In this document: positions 1-5,875 of the stretch, in pieces
Layout: every line of letters begins with the position of its first letter
Position numbering within the stretch: position 1 is the first letter of the stretch
Virus record (IMG/VR): IMGVR_UViG_3300042402_000831
Span: 1-21,991 of that record
Origin: a virus
Strand: one strand, 5' to 3'
DNA length: 21,991 nt
Translations under genes and position numbers: made by a program
Notes under the pieces: generated by a model
The model's input: only the letters and a program-made list of their open reading frames with translations
The model's database searches: none
Told to the model about the DNA's origin: nothing

Positions 1-407
1 GCACTGCCACTATCATTTAGTTTCCCATTCTTTAAGTTATCCAGGATGAATAACATTTTGTCTATTTCTCTTTTTGACATATTAGATGTATCTAATGGCT
101 GTCCAGTTTCTGGCTTTACCTTTCCATCAACTGCTTCACCCACATAAAAAATATTGTTTGATATCCAATATGCTTTTTGATCTAATATTACAACCTTAGT
201 TGTTTGCTTCTCTCTCCATATCTTGGATTGAGATGTAAAAACCTTTTCGTTGTCTATATCTTTAAAGAAAAAATCTTTTAGTATATTGTGCATATCGCTT
301 TGCCTATATACAATCTTATTAAAAGATTTCTTTTCTTTTTTAGTTATTACTATAATTATAGAGCAAAAGACAATCAATGTCAAGCCCATAACTAGGACAT
401 ACTCCAT
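1..407 (-). CDS. Small membrane-anchored phage protein, cut by the window edge
   Basis: An open frame reads from ATG at 407 to the left edge without a stop, giving 135 codons; the C-terminus lies outside the window. Residues 4-22 are strongly hydrophobic (VLVMGLTLIVFCSIIIVI) and are followed by a lysine-rich stretch (TKKEKK), which fits one N-terminal transmembrane helix with the rest in the cytoplasm. The remainder is polar, with a segment like VVILDQKAYWISNNIFYVGEA and then KPETGQPLDTSNMSKREI. An AAGGGG Shine-Dalgarno sequence sits six bases before the ATG and overlaps the end of the preceding gene, whose stop is 2 bases away, so the two are probably translated together. I do not recognise a family. 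Reading frame and start are well supported; function is unknown. Confidence 0.8.
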   Translation of the reverse strand, partial: MEYVLVMGLTLIVFCSIIIVITKKEKKSFNKIVYRQSDMHNILKDFFFKDIDNEKVFTSQSKIWREKQTTKVVILDQKAYWISNNIFYVGEAVDGKVKPETGQPLDTSNMSKREIDKMLFILDNLKNGKLNDSGS

Positions 408-409
408 AA

Positions 410-778
410 TTACCCCTTAAAACTAAATGGGCTTCCTTGCCACGCCTTTTCTGTTTTATTCTTTTCACGCTCAACAATAGAACGACTCCATGCAAACCCT
501 GCGTCTCCACCCCATGCATCCCACATTATGCGACCATTAGATGGAAATTCAGGACCATCAAAAAAACCTTTGCCTTTTTTATCTACTTCATGACGAGAAA
601 AAAATGAATACATTCTCTTAACTGTATCAAGAGACATTGATGCACCATTTACGATATCAGTTGCTCTTCCCCAACCTACAGGAGTTCCTGCACCAGTTGC
701 CTTGCCATCTTCTTTCCACTTTAAAGCACGACGTGCTGCAGCCTTCATGCCAGCATTAGGTGTATACGTATCTGCCAT
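410..778 (-). CDS. Conserved phage protein with RMYSFFSRHE / PSNGRI.WDAWGGDAG motifs
   Basis: A 122-aa soluble protein. Its body is a recognisable small domain found in many tailed-phage proteins, sometimes fused to head-maturation or other structural proteins: an Ala/Lys/Arg-rich helix near residues 10-22, then VKRMYSFFSRHEVDKKGKG around 53-71, and PSNGRIMWDAWGGDAGFAWS around 79-98. The role of this domain is unknown to me. The start ATG overlaps the TAA of the 44-aa gene by one base (TAATG), with AAGGAC as ribosome site inside that gene, so translation is likely coupled. Position in a run of small genes next to a protein with other head-region phage domains suggests, by inference, a link to virion assembly. 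There is no signal peptide or membrane segment. Confidence 0.85.
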   Translation of the reverse strand: MADTYTPNAGMKAAARRALKWKEDGKATGAGTPVGWGRATDIVNGASMSLDTVKRMYSFFSRHEVDKKGKGFFDGPEFPSNGRIMWDAWGGDAGFAWSRSIVEREKNKTEKAWQGSPFSFKG

Positions 779-912
779 TACTTGTCCTTCTTTGGATGCT
801 TTACTTCGTATGGACCAATAATAGATTTAACTGTACCGTTTTTATTCATACGTACAATCTTTCCATCTTTGATTTGTGTTGCATTAAATGATTGTGCTTT
901 TTTCTTTGGCAT
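778..912 (-). CDS. 44-aa basic hypothetical protein
   Basis: A very short gene of 44 codons, MPKKKAQSFNATQIKDGK and onward, ending HPKKDK. It is supported by context rather than homology. Its ATG overlaps the TAA of the 257-aa gene by one base, its TAA overlaps the next ATG by one base, and an AGAGG ribosome site lies at the right distance. It fills the only gap between two tightly packed genes. The protein is rich in lysine, with a central IVRMNKNGTVKSIIGPY segment that could form a small beta hairpin. No family is recognised. It may be a translational linker peptide or a small DNA- or RNA-contacting protein; neither can be shown. Confidence 0.7.
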   Translation of the reverse strand: MPKKKAQSFNATQIKDGKIVRMNKNGTVKSIIGPYEVKHPKKDK

Positions 913-1685
913 TACAAACCTCTAGGATCAAACGATCCATTCCAAATAGACTTATTAGACTTATACGTTCCACCACGGCGCTTGTACTCTGCAACTATCC
1001 AAGCATTAGCAACGGCAGATGGATAAACATCAAACTTTGATCTTGCTTCTTGCTTAATTCTGTTGTATAGTTCCATATTTGATGGCTCTGAATCTCCAGG
1101 ACGATCTAACATGTCTGCATAGTTTGGCTTCTTTGCCTTGCCAATTGATGAGTCATACATCGCCATAGCAACTTCTGGAGTGTATTCTGGAATACCAGAA
1201 CCACTTGAACCCATTTCAACAACTAGATCTACTGCTACAGAAAGTGAATCAATCTTTACAACTTCAGACATTCTTTGGTACACAACTTCTTCAGTTTCTT
1301 CCCAAGTGCCATCTTCTTCTTCATATAATCTTACAATAATTGGCTTGTCATCTTCGGCATATTCTAATGCATACTCTGATCCTTCAAGTCCAAGCATTCC
1401 TGGATTTGTCATTACATACTCAACACGTCCAACTTGAATCTCTTCTTCTCCAGAAAACATAACAAAGTCACCCTCTGTTACCATAGACTTTTCTACATTA
1501 GAAACAAACTTCTTAGCAGTGCTTGCCCAAATAGCACGAGCCTGTGCCTGTGCTTTAGCCTTTGTTGGGTGACATCCGTGCACAGTTCCATCTGCACTTA
1601 CAGTTGGAAAACCACTACATCCATAACTTCCCTTACCCCCAGCACGATATCCTCCTGCTGGCTTTCCGCCTCCGCCTACTGGCAT
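912..1685 (-). CDS. Multi-module phage protein (CGCH motif, SH3/Tudor-like, C-terminal YPSAVANAW module)
   Basis: A 257-aa protein made of three parts. Residues 1-53 are Gly-rich and contain C23 and C38-H39 in the pattern CSGFPTVSADGTVHGCHPTKAKAQAQ, a motif I associate with phage head-region proteins. Residues 65-145 look like a small beta barrel (EGDFVMFSGEEEIQVGRVEYVM), acidic and SH3- or Tudor-like. Residues 200-245 (MELYNRIKQEARSKFDVYPS, then ANAWIVAEYKRRGG) resemble the C-terminal module of several phage and viral proteins, possibly DUF5872-like. These modules are often next to or fused with prohead protease or portal proteins, so a structural or scaffold-linked role is inferred. The ATG at 1685 has an excellent AGGAGG ribosome site and its own promoter just upstream. 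Function is not established. Confidence 0.85.
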   Translation of the reverse strand: MPVGGGGKPAGGYRAGGKGSYGCSGFPTVSADGTVHGCHPTKAKAQAQARAIWASTAKKFVSNVEKSMVTEGDFVMFSGEEEIQVGRVEYVMTNPGMLGLEGSEYALEYAEDDKPIIVRLYEEEDGTWEETEEVVYQRMSEVVKIDSLSVAVDLVVEMGSSGSGIPEYTPEVAMAMYDSSIGKAKKPNYADMLDRPGDSEPSNMELYNRIKQEARSKFDVYPSAVANAWIVAEYKRRGGTYKSNKSIWNGSFDPRGL

Positions 1686-1710
1686 AACAAACCTCCTAGT
1701 TTATATACTG

Positions 1711-1719
1711 ATTATATCA
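1711..1719 (-). promoter_or_regulatory. Extended -10 promoter for the 257-aa gene
   Basis: On the minus strand this reads TGATATAAT: a perfect TATAAT with the TGn extension. No good -35 box lies 16-18 bp upstream. It falls at the very end of the upstream gene, about 25 bases before the start codon, with AGGAGG between. The same TGATATAAT occurs before the Hsp20 gene and before the PA14 protein gene. Confidence 0.55.
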
Positions 1720-1723
1720 GAGT

Positions 1724-2053
1724 TTACTTTATCAACAGTCTCTTTATTTCTTCAAATGCCCATATTTCTTGCTTAGATAGTTTGGCAACCTCTTTTTTAT
1801 CCAGCCCTTTTTCAGAGATTGTAACCATAGGCTCTTCATCTAAAAAGTTAATATTTACGTAACCTTTTTCCCATAGATTTAGAATATCTTTATTTACCTG
1901 TGTTAGATGGTCCTCATACATGTCTGGCATAAACTCTTGCATTTTTGGAGTGATTGTATAAAGCAACTCACCATTTTCACTATCAACTCCAGCAACCTCT
2001 AGGGCACCCTCAAGTATTAGATTTTTAATTAATTCATCTTCATTGTTGGTCAT
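1724..2053 (-). CDS. Small acidic phage protein, full-length paralogue of the 2300-2524 gene
   Basis: A 109-aa acidic, mostly helical protein. Its first 60 residues align by eye with the protein encoded at 2300-2524: both have LI..LI..GA, then a (V/I)DS.NGE..Y.IT.K.QE..P..Y pattern. After this it continues with NLWEKGYVNINFLDEEPMV and a predicted helix-turn-helix-like tail, suggesting a compact winged-helix fold, but no DNA-binding residues can be assigned. The ATG at 2053 overlaps the thioredoxin gene by 14 bases and has AGGAG about ten bases upstream; the in-frame reading does not support a later start. The gene ends the operon that begins at the endolysin promoter. Function unknown. Confidence 0.8.
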   Translation of the reverse strand: MTNNEDELIKNLILEGALEVAGVDSENGELLYTITPKMQEFMPDMYEDHLTQVNKDILNLWEKGYVNINFLDEEPMVTISEKGLDKKEVAKLSKQEIWAFEEIKRLLIK

Positions 2054-2303
2054 ATCTAATCAACTCCTCTAACTGTTGCCTTGTTTGTGCTCCAGTTACA
2101 CGATGAATCTCTTTATTATCCTTTATAACTACAAAGGTTGGAACTGATCTAATCTCAAAGTCTTTTGTTCTTTCAATATCAGAGTCTACATCAATAATAA
2201 AAAACTTTGCCATTATTTGCTCAGTATTTAACTGCTCAACAATAGGCCTAGTTTTTTTACATGGATTACACCACTCTGCAGTAAAGTAAAGAATTGACTT
2301 CAT
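2040..2303 (-). CDS. Thioredoxin-like protein
   Basis: An 87-aa compact thioredoxin-fold protein, shorter than the roughly 105-aa cellular thioredoxins. The active site is WCNPCK with C12 and C15, after a first beta strand ILYFTAEW. The conserved cis-proline loop SVPTFVVI is at about residues 53-60. These residues are those needed for dithiol-disulfide exchange in the cytoplasm; there is no signal peptide. Phage thioredoxins can supply electrons to a ribonucleotide reductase, assist a polymerase as in T7, or keep proteins reduced. No reductase gene is in view, so the partner is unknown. Its ATG overlaps the previous stop by four bases (ATGA), and its end overlaps the next gene. It sits between two paralogous small proteins, which suggests a functional trio. 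Confidence 0.9.
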   Translation of the reverse strand: MKSILYFTAEWCNPCKKTRPIVEQLNTEQIMAKFFIIDVDSDIERTKDFEIRSVPTFVVIKDNKEIHRVTGAQTRQQLEELIRYDQQ

Positions 2304-2524
2304 TTAGTTCTTATTCTCCAATTCATGATCTTTGGACCCTGATCTATCATCTCAAACATGTTATATTCAAACTCATCTCTAAGTTCTAGATATAGTTCTG
2401 GATGAACCTCTTGCAGTTTATCAGTAATAGAATAAACAATCTCTCCATTGCTATCAATATCTGATATTTGAATGGCACCCTGATTAATTAAATGATCAAG
2501 AAGTGCTTGACTTTTTGCATCCAT
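2300..2524 (-). CDS. Truncated paralogue of the 1724-2053 protein
   Basis: A 74-aa protein, MDAKSQALLDHLINQGAIQI onward. It matches the first 60 residues of the protein encoded at 1724-2053 (GA, IDSNGEIVYSITDKLQEVHPELY) but stops after NMFEMIDQGPKIMNWRIRTK and lacks the last 40 residues. I checked the other two frames past that point; both hit stops quickly, so a simple recent frameshift does not restore a full copy. It starts with ATG overlapping the nuclease TAA by one base (TAATG), with AGGTAAG upstream, and ends with ATGA overlapping the thioredoxin start. It therefore appears to be expressed. Function unknown; a shortened partner or regulator of its paralogue is possible. Confidence 0.75.
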   Translation of the reverse strand: MDAKSQALLDHLINQGAIQISDIDSNGEIVYSITDKLQEVHPELYLELRDEFEYNMFEMIDQGPKIMNWRIRTK

Positions 2525-2931
2525 TACTTACCTGACTTTGCTCTAGCCTTCTTCAATGCGTCAAAATCTTTGACCTTTGTATCCCCAAGGTATCCCCATG
2601 CATAACCATCATTAATCATCATGTCATTAAGAGAAACTGTATCATCATTGACATAGATCCATCCTAAAATGCGACCATACTTCTCAGATGAATCCATCTT
2701 CTCAGTCTTAATTACAACAGACTTAGCATCCTTTAGAGCCTTCTTTAAGTACTCTTTTGACTCAAGACCAAGAGCCTTTTCTCTAAGGTCTTTTGTGCGA
2801 GACTCAGGGGTATCAATACCAGCCAATCTCACACGTGATGCAAACAGAATATCAAACCCTAAATCAATAAGAACGTCAATAGTATCTCCATCTACTACGC
2901 CTTCTACTTTTCTTACATAATATTCATACAT
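2524..2931 (-). CDS. Staphylococcal-type nuclease (SNase-like, cytoplasmic)
   Basis: A 135-aa protein that is essentially one SNase domain (OB-fold, calcium-dependent endonuclease acting on DNA and RNA). The calcium and catalytic residues are present: D16 in VVDGDTIDV, R35-D40-T41-E43 in RVRLAGIDTPE, and R87 in KYGRILGWIYV. Residue numbers for R35, D40, E43 and R87 coincide with those of the classical enzyme. There is no signal peptide or lipobox, so it should act inside the infected cell, for example in host nucleic-acid breakdown or in trimming phage DNA; which of these is inference. The gene is coupled by TAATG overlaps at both ends, between a zinc protein and the small paralogue gene. Confidence 0.92.
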   Translation of the reverse strand: MYEYYVRKVEGVVDGDTIDVLIDLGFDILFASRVRLAGIDTPESRTKDLREKALGLESKEYLKKALKDAKSVVIKTEKMDSSEKYGRILGWIYVNDDTVSLNDMMINDGYAWGYLGDTKVKDFDALKKARAKSGK

Positions 2932-3182
2932 TAGTAGTCTTCCCCCTTTGATTTATTCTCAATAAGTTTATGTCTTTCATCAAGTACTGTTATTGCAAAA
3001 GAAACCATCTTCTTATATCCTTCAGGATTATCCATAACCTTATTGTAGTGATGACCACAAAATAGCAATTCTCCGCTTAGCCCAGTAACCTTTACAAGCG
3101 CTTCTGCACTGCATCTGTCACATCGATCATGAGGTGATAGTTGCCATTCCTGCTTTACTTCATCTTTAATCATCGTAAACAT
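2931..3182 (-). CDS. Small zinc-binding protein, DUF7455-like
   Basis: An 83-aa protein from the preferred ATG at 3182. The core DRCDRCSAEALVKVTGLSG followed by GELLFCGHHYN matches the pattern of DUF7455 proteins, which are widespread in Actinobacteria and their phages: C21 and C24, then C42 with H44/H45 as likely zinc ligands. A longer reading from GTG at 3221 is possible, but it has no ribosome site and would overlap the preceding gene by 32 bases; from 3182 there is an AGAAAG about ten bases upstream and no overlap. The role of the family is unknown to me. The gene is in the endolysin operon and ends in TAATG with the nuclease. Its presence is one of the reasons to suspect an actinobacterial host. 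Confidence 0.82.
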   Translation of the reverse strand: MFTMIKDEVKQEWQLSPHDRCDRCSAEALVKVTGLSGELLFCGHHYNKVMDNPEGYKKMVSFAITVLDERHKLIENKSKGEDY

Positions 3183-3189
3183 TATACTA

Positions 3190-3375
3190 CTACTTTCTGT
3201 TATCAGTGGAATAGAATCCACTACCGTTGAATACTGCTGTTACATTAGAGTATACACGTTCCAGTGGTAGAGTGCAAGTTTCACACTCATACCCTGGATC
3301 GCTTTCCTTAATTGATCTTTGTTTAACTATAATGTCCTGACAAGTTCCAGTACATTTATATTCATAAACTGGCAT
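3190..3375 (-). CDS. FmdB-type zinc ribbon protein
   Basis: A 61-aa protein starting MPVYEYKCTGTC. This N-terminus and the ending GSGFYSTDNRK are typical of the FmdB/CxxC-CxxC small zinc-ribbon family. Ligands are C8 and C12 (here separated by three residues rather than two) and C31 and C34 in YECETC. Family members are proposed regulators, but their function is poorly known. The ATG overlaps the endolysin TAA (TAATG), so it is translated with the lysin. Three more small cysteine-rich proteins occur elsewhere in the window, which suggests the phage uses many single-zinc-ribbon adaptors. Confidence 0.88.
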   Translation of the reverse strand: MPVYEYKCTGTCQDIIVKQRSIKESDPGYECETCTLPLERVYSNVTAVFNGSGFYSTDNRK

Positions 3376-4169
3376 TACTTCAAGATTGCCTTATATGTTT
3401 TAATATCTACAACTCCAGTTACTGGTAGTTTAGCCTTAGCCTGAAAATCTTTAACTGCCTTTTCAGTTCCTGGACCAAATGATCCATCTGCTTTTAGATT
3501 AAGCGCTTCTTGAATCTTTTTTACAGATGAACCTTTTGCACCAATCTTAAACTGCTTAAACTCTTTCTTTGCAGGAGCGACAGGTGTAGCAGATGGTGCA
3601 GAGGCTTGCTTGACTGGAACATCAGATGAACCAACCTTTGAAAGCAGTGGAACATTTTCTTCACCAGCATAGACTGGACGACCCCAACCAACAACAGCGT
3701 TTACCAACTTCTGCTTGTTATTCTTGACATATCCACGAGTCTTCTCTACACACATTCCACCATTTCTCTGGTCTCCCTTTGAAGTTCCTGATGTGTTTCC
3801 TTCAATAACTTGAATAGTTCCATCACCATTGTTCTTAATGCAAAGACCAACATGTGAAATACGATTTACGCCATCTTCTGGGAAATCAAAATAAATCCAG
3901 TCTCCTGGTGTTGGATCGTCATTACGAGCATCTGCCCAACGACCCTCCTTCTTAAACTGATCTGATGCTGCTACTGTTGATGCAGACTTTGGAAACTTTG
4001 CAACCCCCGCAGTGAATGCACACCATGAAACGAACGATTGGCACCATGGTTGGAAGTTGACCTTCATCCATGCACCATACTTTGTTTCGTTATCTTTAGG
4101 ACCTTCAATAGTTCCTAGTTCTGCCTTCGCAACCTCAATGATTGCTTCTAAACTTCCTTTTGCTGCCAT
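3375..4169 (-). CDS. Endolysin: CHAP amidase/peptidase with C-terminal peptidoglycan-binding domain
   Basis: A 264-aa protein that should cut host peptidoglycan at lysis. Residues 5-165 form a CHAP domain: the catalytic Cys is C43 in FQPWCQSFVSWC, the His is H106 in RISHVGLCI, and E123 in QVIEGN is the likely third residue. Residues 170-205 are a Pro/Ala/Ser-rich linker. Residues 206-264 are a PG_binding_1-type domain with IGAKGSSVKKIQEALN, DGSFGPGTEKAVKDFQ and a closing TGVVDIKTYKAIL. No signal peptide is present, so export would need a holin. The start at 4169 has AGGAGA upstream and follows a clear promoter. Oddly, the two holin candidates lie nearly 4 kb away, with proteases, tRNAs and Hsp20 between. 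Confidence 0.94.
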   Translation of the reverse strand: MAAKGSLEAIIEVAKAELGTIEGPKDNETKYGAWMKVNFQPWCQSFVSWCAFTAGVAKFPKSASTVAASDQFKKEGRWADARNDDPTPGDWIYFDFPEDGVNRISHVGLCIKNNGDGTIQVIEGNTSGTSKGDQRNGGMCVEKTRGYVKNNKQKLVNAVVGWGRPVYAGEENVPLLSKVGSSDVPVKQASAPSATPVAPAKKEFKQFKIGAKGSSVKKIQEALNLKADGSFGPGTEKAVKDFQAKAKLPVTGVVDIKTYKAILK

Positions 4170-4224
4170 TTTTATCTCCTAATATTAAGGGGCAGTTTAA
4201 AGACATACCTAGGTCTCTTATATA

Positions 4225-4253
4225 ATTATAGCCTATTTACTACTTTTTAGCAA
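4225..4253 (-). promoter_or_regulatory. Sigma70-type promoter for the endolysin operon
   Basis: On the minus strand TTGCTA (4253-4248), a 17-bp spacer and a perfect TATAAT (4230-4225). It overlaps the last codons of the Hsp20 gene. Predicted transcription start is near 4218, leaving a leader of about 48 bases with an AGGAGA ribosome site. It would let the lysin be expressed separately from the heat-shock gene. Confidence 0.65.
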
Positions 4254-4668
4254 GTTTGATTTCAATAGTCTTTGGCTTTTTATCTTCAGGAATAATACGA
4301 TCTACATTAATATTTAACATACCATCCTTCATTTCTGCACCAGTTACTTCCATATATTCTCCAAGAGCAAATGATCGTGTAAACTTACGACCAGCAATTC
4401 CCTTGTGAACAACTTCAGCATCTGTTACTTCTACAATCTCACCCTTAATAATTAATGTTCCATTGTCTACTGATACATTAATATTTTCCTTAGAAAATCC
4501 AGCAACGGCTATAGAAATTCTGTATGTATCTTCATCTAATTTAAGAAGATCATATGGAGGGTAGGATTGTGAATTTGTTTTATGTGCTGTGTTCAAACGG
4601 CTTAACTCTCTGTTAAAGCCAATAAAAAAAGGATCATTGAATAGATCCATTGCATGTGTTACTACCAT
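4240..4668 (-). CDS. Small heat-shock protein (Hsp20/alpha-crystallin)
   Basis: A 142-aa ATP-independent holdase chaperone of the Hsp20 family, close in style to IbpA-like class A proteins. The N-terminal arm has a short FNRELSRL helix; the alpha-crystallin domain spans about residues 37-133, with YPPYDLLKLDEDTYRISIAV at its start and the conserved HKGIAGRKFTRSF and DGMLNINV strands. The C-terminal IEI at 136-138 is the I-x-I motif that docks neighbouring subunits. Such genes occur in several groups of aquatic phages. AAAGGGG six bases before ATG 4668 fixes the start. It has its own extended -10 promoter and a striking inverted repeat at the predicted transcript start. It likely protects phage or host proteins during infection. 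Confidence 0.93.
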   Translation of the reverse strand: MVVTHAMDLFNDPFFIGFNRELSRLNTAHKTNSQSYPPYDLLKLDEDTYRISIAVAGFSKENINVSVDNGTLIIKGEIVEVTDAEVVHKGIAGRKFTRSFALGEYMEVTGAEMKDGMLNINVDRIIPEDKKPKTIEIKLAKK

Positions 4669-4696
4669 TTTATTCCCCTTTCAAGCGAATAAGTTA

Positions 4697-4721
4697 ATGT
4701 ACTTCCATTTGGCAAGTACAT
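4697..4721. promoter_or_regulatory. 8-bp inverted repeat with 9-nt spacer before Hsp20 (operator or leader hairpin)
   Basis: Plus-strand arms ATGTACTT and AAGTACAT, a perfect 8-bp inverted repeat separated by nine bases (CCATTTGGC). It starts about where the Hsp20 transcript should begin (near 4719) and lies entirely between the -10 and the ribosome site. CC/GG inside the spacer could extend the RNA hairpin past a bulge. The 9-nt spacing is that of the CIRCE element bound by HrcA, but the arm sequence is different. It has no following T-run, so it is not a terminator. Confidence 0.6.
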
Positions 4722-4725
4722 ATAT

Positions 4726-4734
4726 ATTATATCA
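4726..4734 (-). promoter_or_regulatory. Extended -10 promoter for the Hsp20 gene
   Basis: Minus strand TGATATAAT inside TTTGATATAATATAT, a perfect -10 with TGn extension. The region where a -35 box would be is the 3' end of tRNA-Glu and does not match. The predicted start near 4719 falls on the edge of the inverted repeat at 4697-4721. The 11-base string TTTGATATAAT is repeated before the PA14 protein gene. Confidence 0.6.
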
Positions 4735-4742
4735 AACTTTTG

Positions 4743-4814
4743 TAGCCCCACAGGGACTTGAACCCTGTTCACCAAGATGAAAGCCTGGTATCCTAACCCA
4801 TGGACGATGGGGCC
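4743..4814 (-). tRNA. tRNA-Glu (anticodon TTC)
   Basis: Minus strand, 72 bases to the discriminator A. Acceptor GGCCCCA pairs with TGGGGCT (one G-T at the end), D stem GTCC/GGAT, anticodon stem CCAGG/CTTGG with loop CTTTCAT, giving anticodon TTC. The T arm is CAGGG-TTCAAGT-CCCTG. No CCA is encoded (ACAA follows). It reads GAA/GAG, and GAA is common in these genes. It is the last of three tandem tRNAs, one base after tRNA-Gly. Confidence 0.95.
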
Positions 4815-4815
4815 T

Positions 4816-4889
4816 TGGAGCGAGTGACCAGAATCGAACTGGCACAGCCAACTTGGAAGGATGGTGCACTACCATTATGCAACACTCGC
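4816..4889 (-). tRNA. tRNA-Gly (anticodon TCC), CCA encoded
   Basis: Minus strand. Acceptor GCGAGTG pairs perfectly with CACTCGC, then T73 and an encoded CCA (4818-4816). Anticodon arm CCATC-CTTCCAA-GTTGG gives anticodon TCC; the fourth stem pair is a T-T mismatch (CCATC against GTTGG). T arm GCCAG-TTCGATT-CTGGT, with one weak pair. It reads GGA and GGG. It is the only one of the three with CCA in the DNA. Confidence 0.94.
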
Positions 4890-4894
4890 TTTTG

Positions 4895-4967
4895 CTGGTC
4901 TGGCAGGCTACGATCCTGCGACTTCCGAATTAACAGTTCGGCACTCTACCAACTGAGTTACAGACCA
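4895..4967 (-). tRNA. tRNA-Asn (anticodon GTT)
   Basis: Minus strand, 73 bases. Acceptor TGGTCTG/CAGACCA is perfect, with discriminator G73 as usual for Asn. Anticodon arm CCGAA-CTGTTAA-TTCGG is fully paired, giving anticodon GTT. T arm GCAGG-ATCGTAG-CCTGC has ATCGTAG in place of the usual TTCRANT loop. No CCA encoded. It lies 7 bases after the subtilase stop codon and is probably processed out of that transcript. Confidence 0.95.
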
Positions 4968-4974
4968 AAACCAA

Positions 4975-5856
4975 TTAACCTAAAAGACTTACAAGCCTAT
5001 TAGTTGTTGTTGTTCTTCCTACTGCTGACTTAGATACTGATACAAAATAATCATATGTTGATTGATATGTACCCTTGTAATTTTTAGCCCAGTATGCAGA
5101 AAATGCAGCGGTAGCAGCAGATGTTCCAACTGATCTACCAATCTGAGTATTAAATGCTCCAAGAGAATAGAAGTCTACCTCTGGTGCAGCATTTGAGTAT
5201 GGAGCCATAGCATTATCTTCTGTTGCTCCACCGATTGCAACTGCTTGTGGAATACATGCTGGGAAATGAATTCTTGAGTAATCTCTATTATTTCCAGCAG
5301 CAAAAAATGTAGCAACACCTAATGATGACAATCTGTCAATGTTTCCAATAAGTGTAGCGTGAGTTGCTCTGATTGGGCAATAGTTTGTTCCAGTTCTAAG
5401 TCCAGAATTAGTTCCCTGTGAAGCAGAAACCGAAACAATATTATACTTTTGCTTATTAGCAACTACCCATGTAAGAGCCTTTTCTACTTCAGTAATACTA
5501 TATGTATCCATTGTTCCACGCTTAGTTAGTCCTGCAATACGAATAAAGATAATGTCAGCATCTGGATTAACTTGATTAGCAATTAGAGCCATAATTGTTC
5601 CGTGCTCAAATCCACCATTTAGTGCAACTGAAGATGGAAGAGTTGCTGCTCCAGGACCTTCCTGGAATCGTTGACCATTTGGACAAACCATGCTTCCAAG
5701 AATACAAACCTCTTGTACAAGTTTTGCCTTTAGTTGTGGAATAGATGAATCAATTGCTGTATCAATAATAACAATTGATTTATTTGGTTGTGCTTGTACT
5801 GGTTGTAGCAATACTAAACTAAGTACTGCAATAATTCCCACTGCGATTTTTTTCAT
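4975..5856 (-). CDS. Exported subtilisin-like serine protease (S8 family)
   Basis: A 293-aa protein with a clear signal peptide (MKK, a hydrophobic core to about residue 19, and cleavage near VQAQ at 20-23). The mature part has the full S8 set: D32 in IVIIDTAID, H85 in GGFEHGTIMALI, oxyanion N189 in FFAAGNN and S246 in GRSVGTSAATAAF. GTSAA replaces the more common GTSMA. C51/C58 and C160/C201 could form disulfides, fitting an extracytoplasmic site. There is no pro-domain of normal length between signal and catalytic Asp, so maturation would be unusual. Secreted subtilases are rare in phages; it may act on envelope or surface proteins or on another exported phage protein. AAGGAG ribosome site four bases from ATG. 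It shares an 18-base leader with the surface-protein gene. Confidence 0.9.
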   Translation of the reverse strand: MKKIAVGIIAVLSLVLLQPVQAQPNKSIVIIDTAIDSSIPQLKAKLVQEVCILGSMVCPNGQRFQEGPGAATLPSSVALNGGFEHGTIMALIANQVNPDADIIFIRIAGLTKRGTMDTYSITEVEKALTWVVANKQKYNIVSVSASQGTNSGLRTGTNYCPIRATHATLIGNIDRLSSLGVATFFAAGNNRDYSRIHFPACIPQAVAIGGATEDNAMAPYSNAAPEVDFYSLGAFNTQIGRSVGTSAATAAFSAYWAKNYKGTYQSTYDYFVSVSKSAVGRTTTTNRLVSLLG

Positions 5857-5857
5857 T

Positions 5858-5875
5858 TTTCTCCTTGTTAGTTTT
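5858..5875 (-). repeat. 18-base leader repeat, copy 1 (before subtilase)
   Basis: Minus strand AAAACTAACAAGGAGAAA. The same 18 bases occur at 11453-11470 before the surface-protein gene, with nearly the same distance to the start codon (one versus two bases). It contains the AAGGAG ribosome site, and here also the TAA stop of the preceding gene. Confidence 0.8.

Noticed and set aside
1711-1723. Operator from CTGAT-ATA-ATCAG at the 257-aa gene promoter
   Set aside because: Five-base arms overlapping a -10 motif are too short and too likely by chance in A+T-rich DNA to call separately.
1434-1862. Plus-strand 142-codon frame
   Set aside because: Runs across two minus-strand genes and their promoter; Ser/Leu/Cys-rich with no domain-like pattern and no ribosome site.
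2300-2345. Frameshift explanation for the short paralogue
   Set aside because: Neither alternative frame continues the missing C-terminal pattern; both reach stops quickly, and the stop is neatly coupled to the thioredoxin start.
2931-3221. Longer DUF7455-like protein from GTG 3221
   Set aside because: No ribosome site, and 32-base overlap with the zinc-ribbon gene; ATG 3182 leaves the whole zinc domain intact.
4697-4721. Transcription terminator after the tRNA cluster
   Set aside because: The hairpin is followed by TAACTTATTCGC with no T-run, and it lies after a promoter and in front of the Hsp20 ribosome site.
4589-5003. Plus-strand frames of 63 and 67 codons
   Set aside because: They run through the tRNA genes; the peptides are translations of tRNA antisense sequence.
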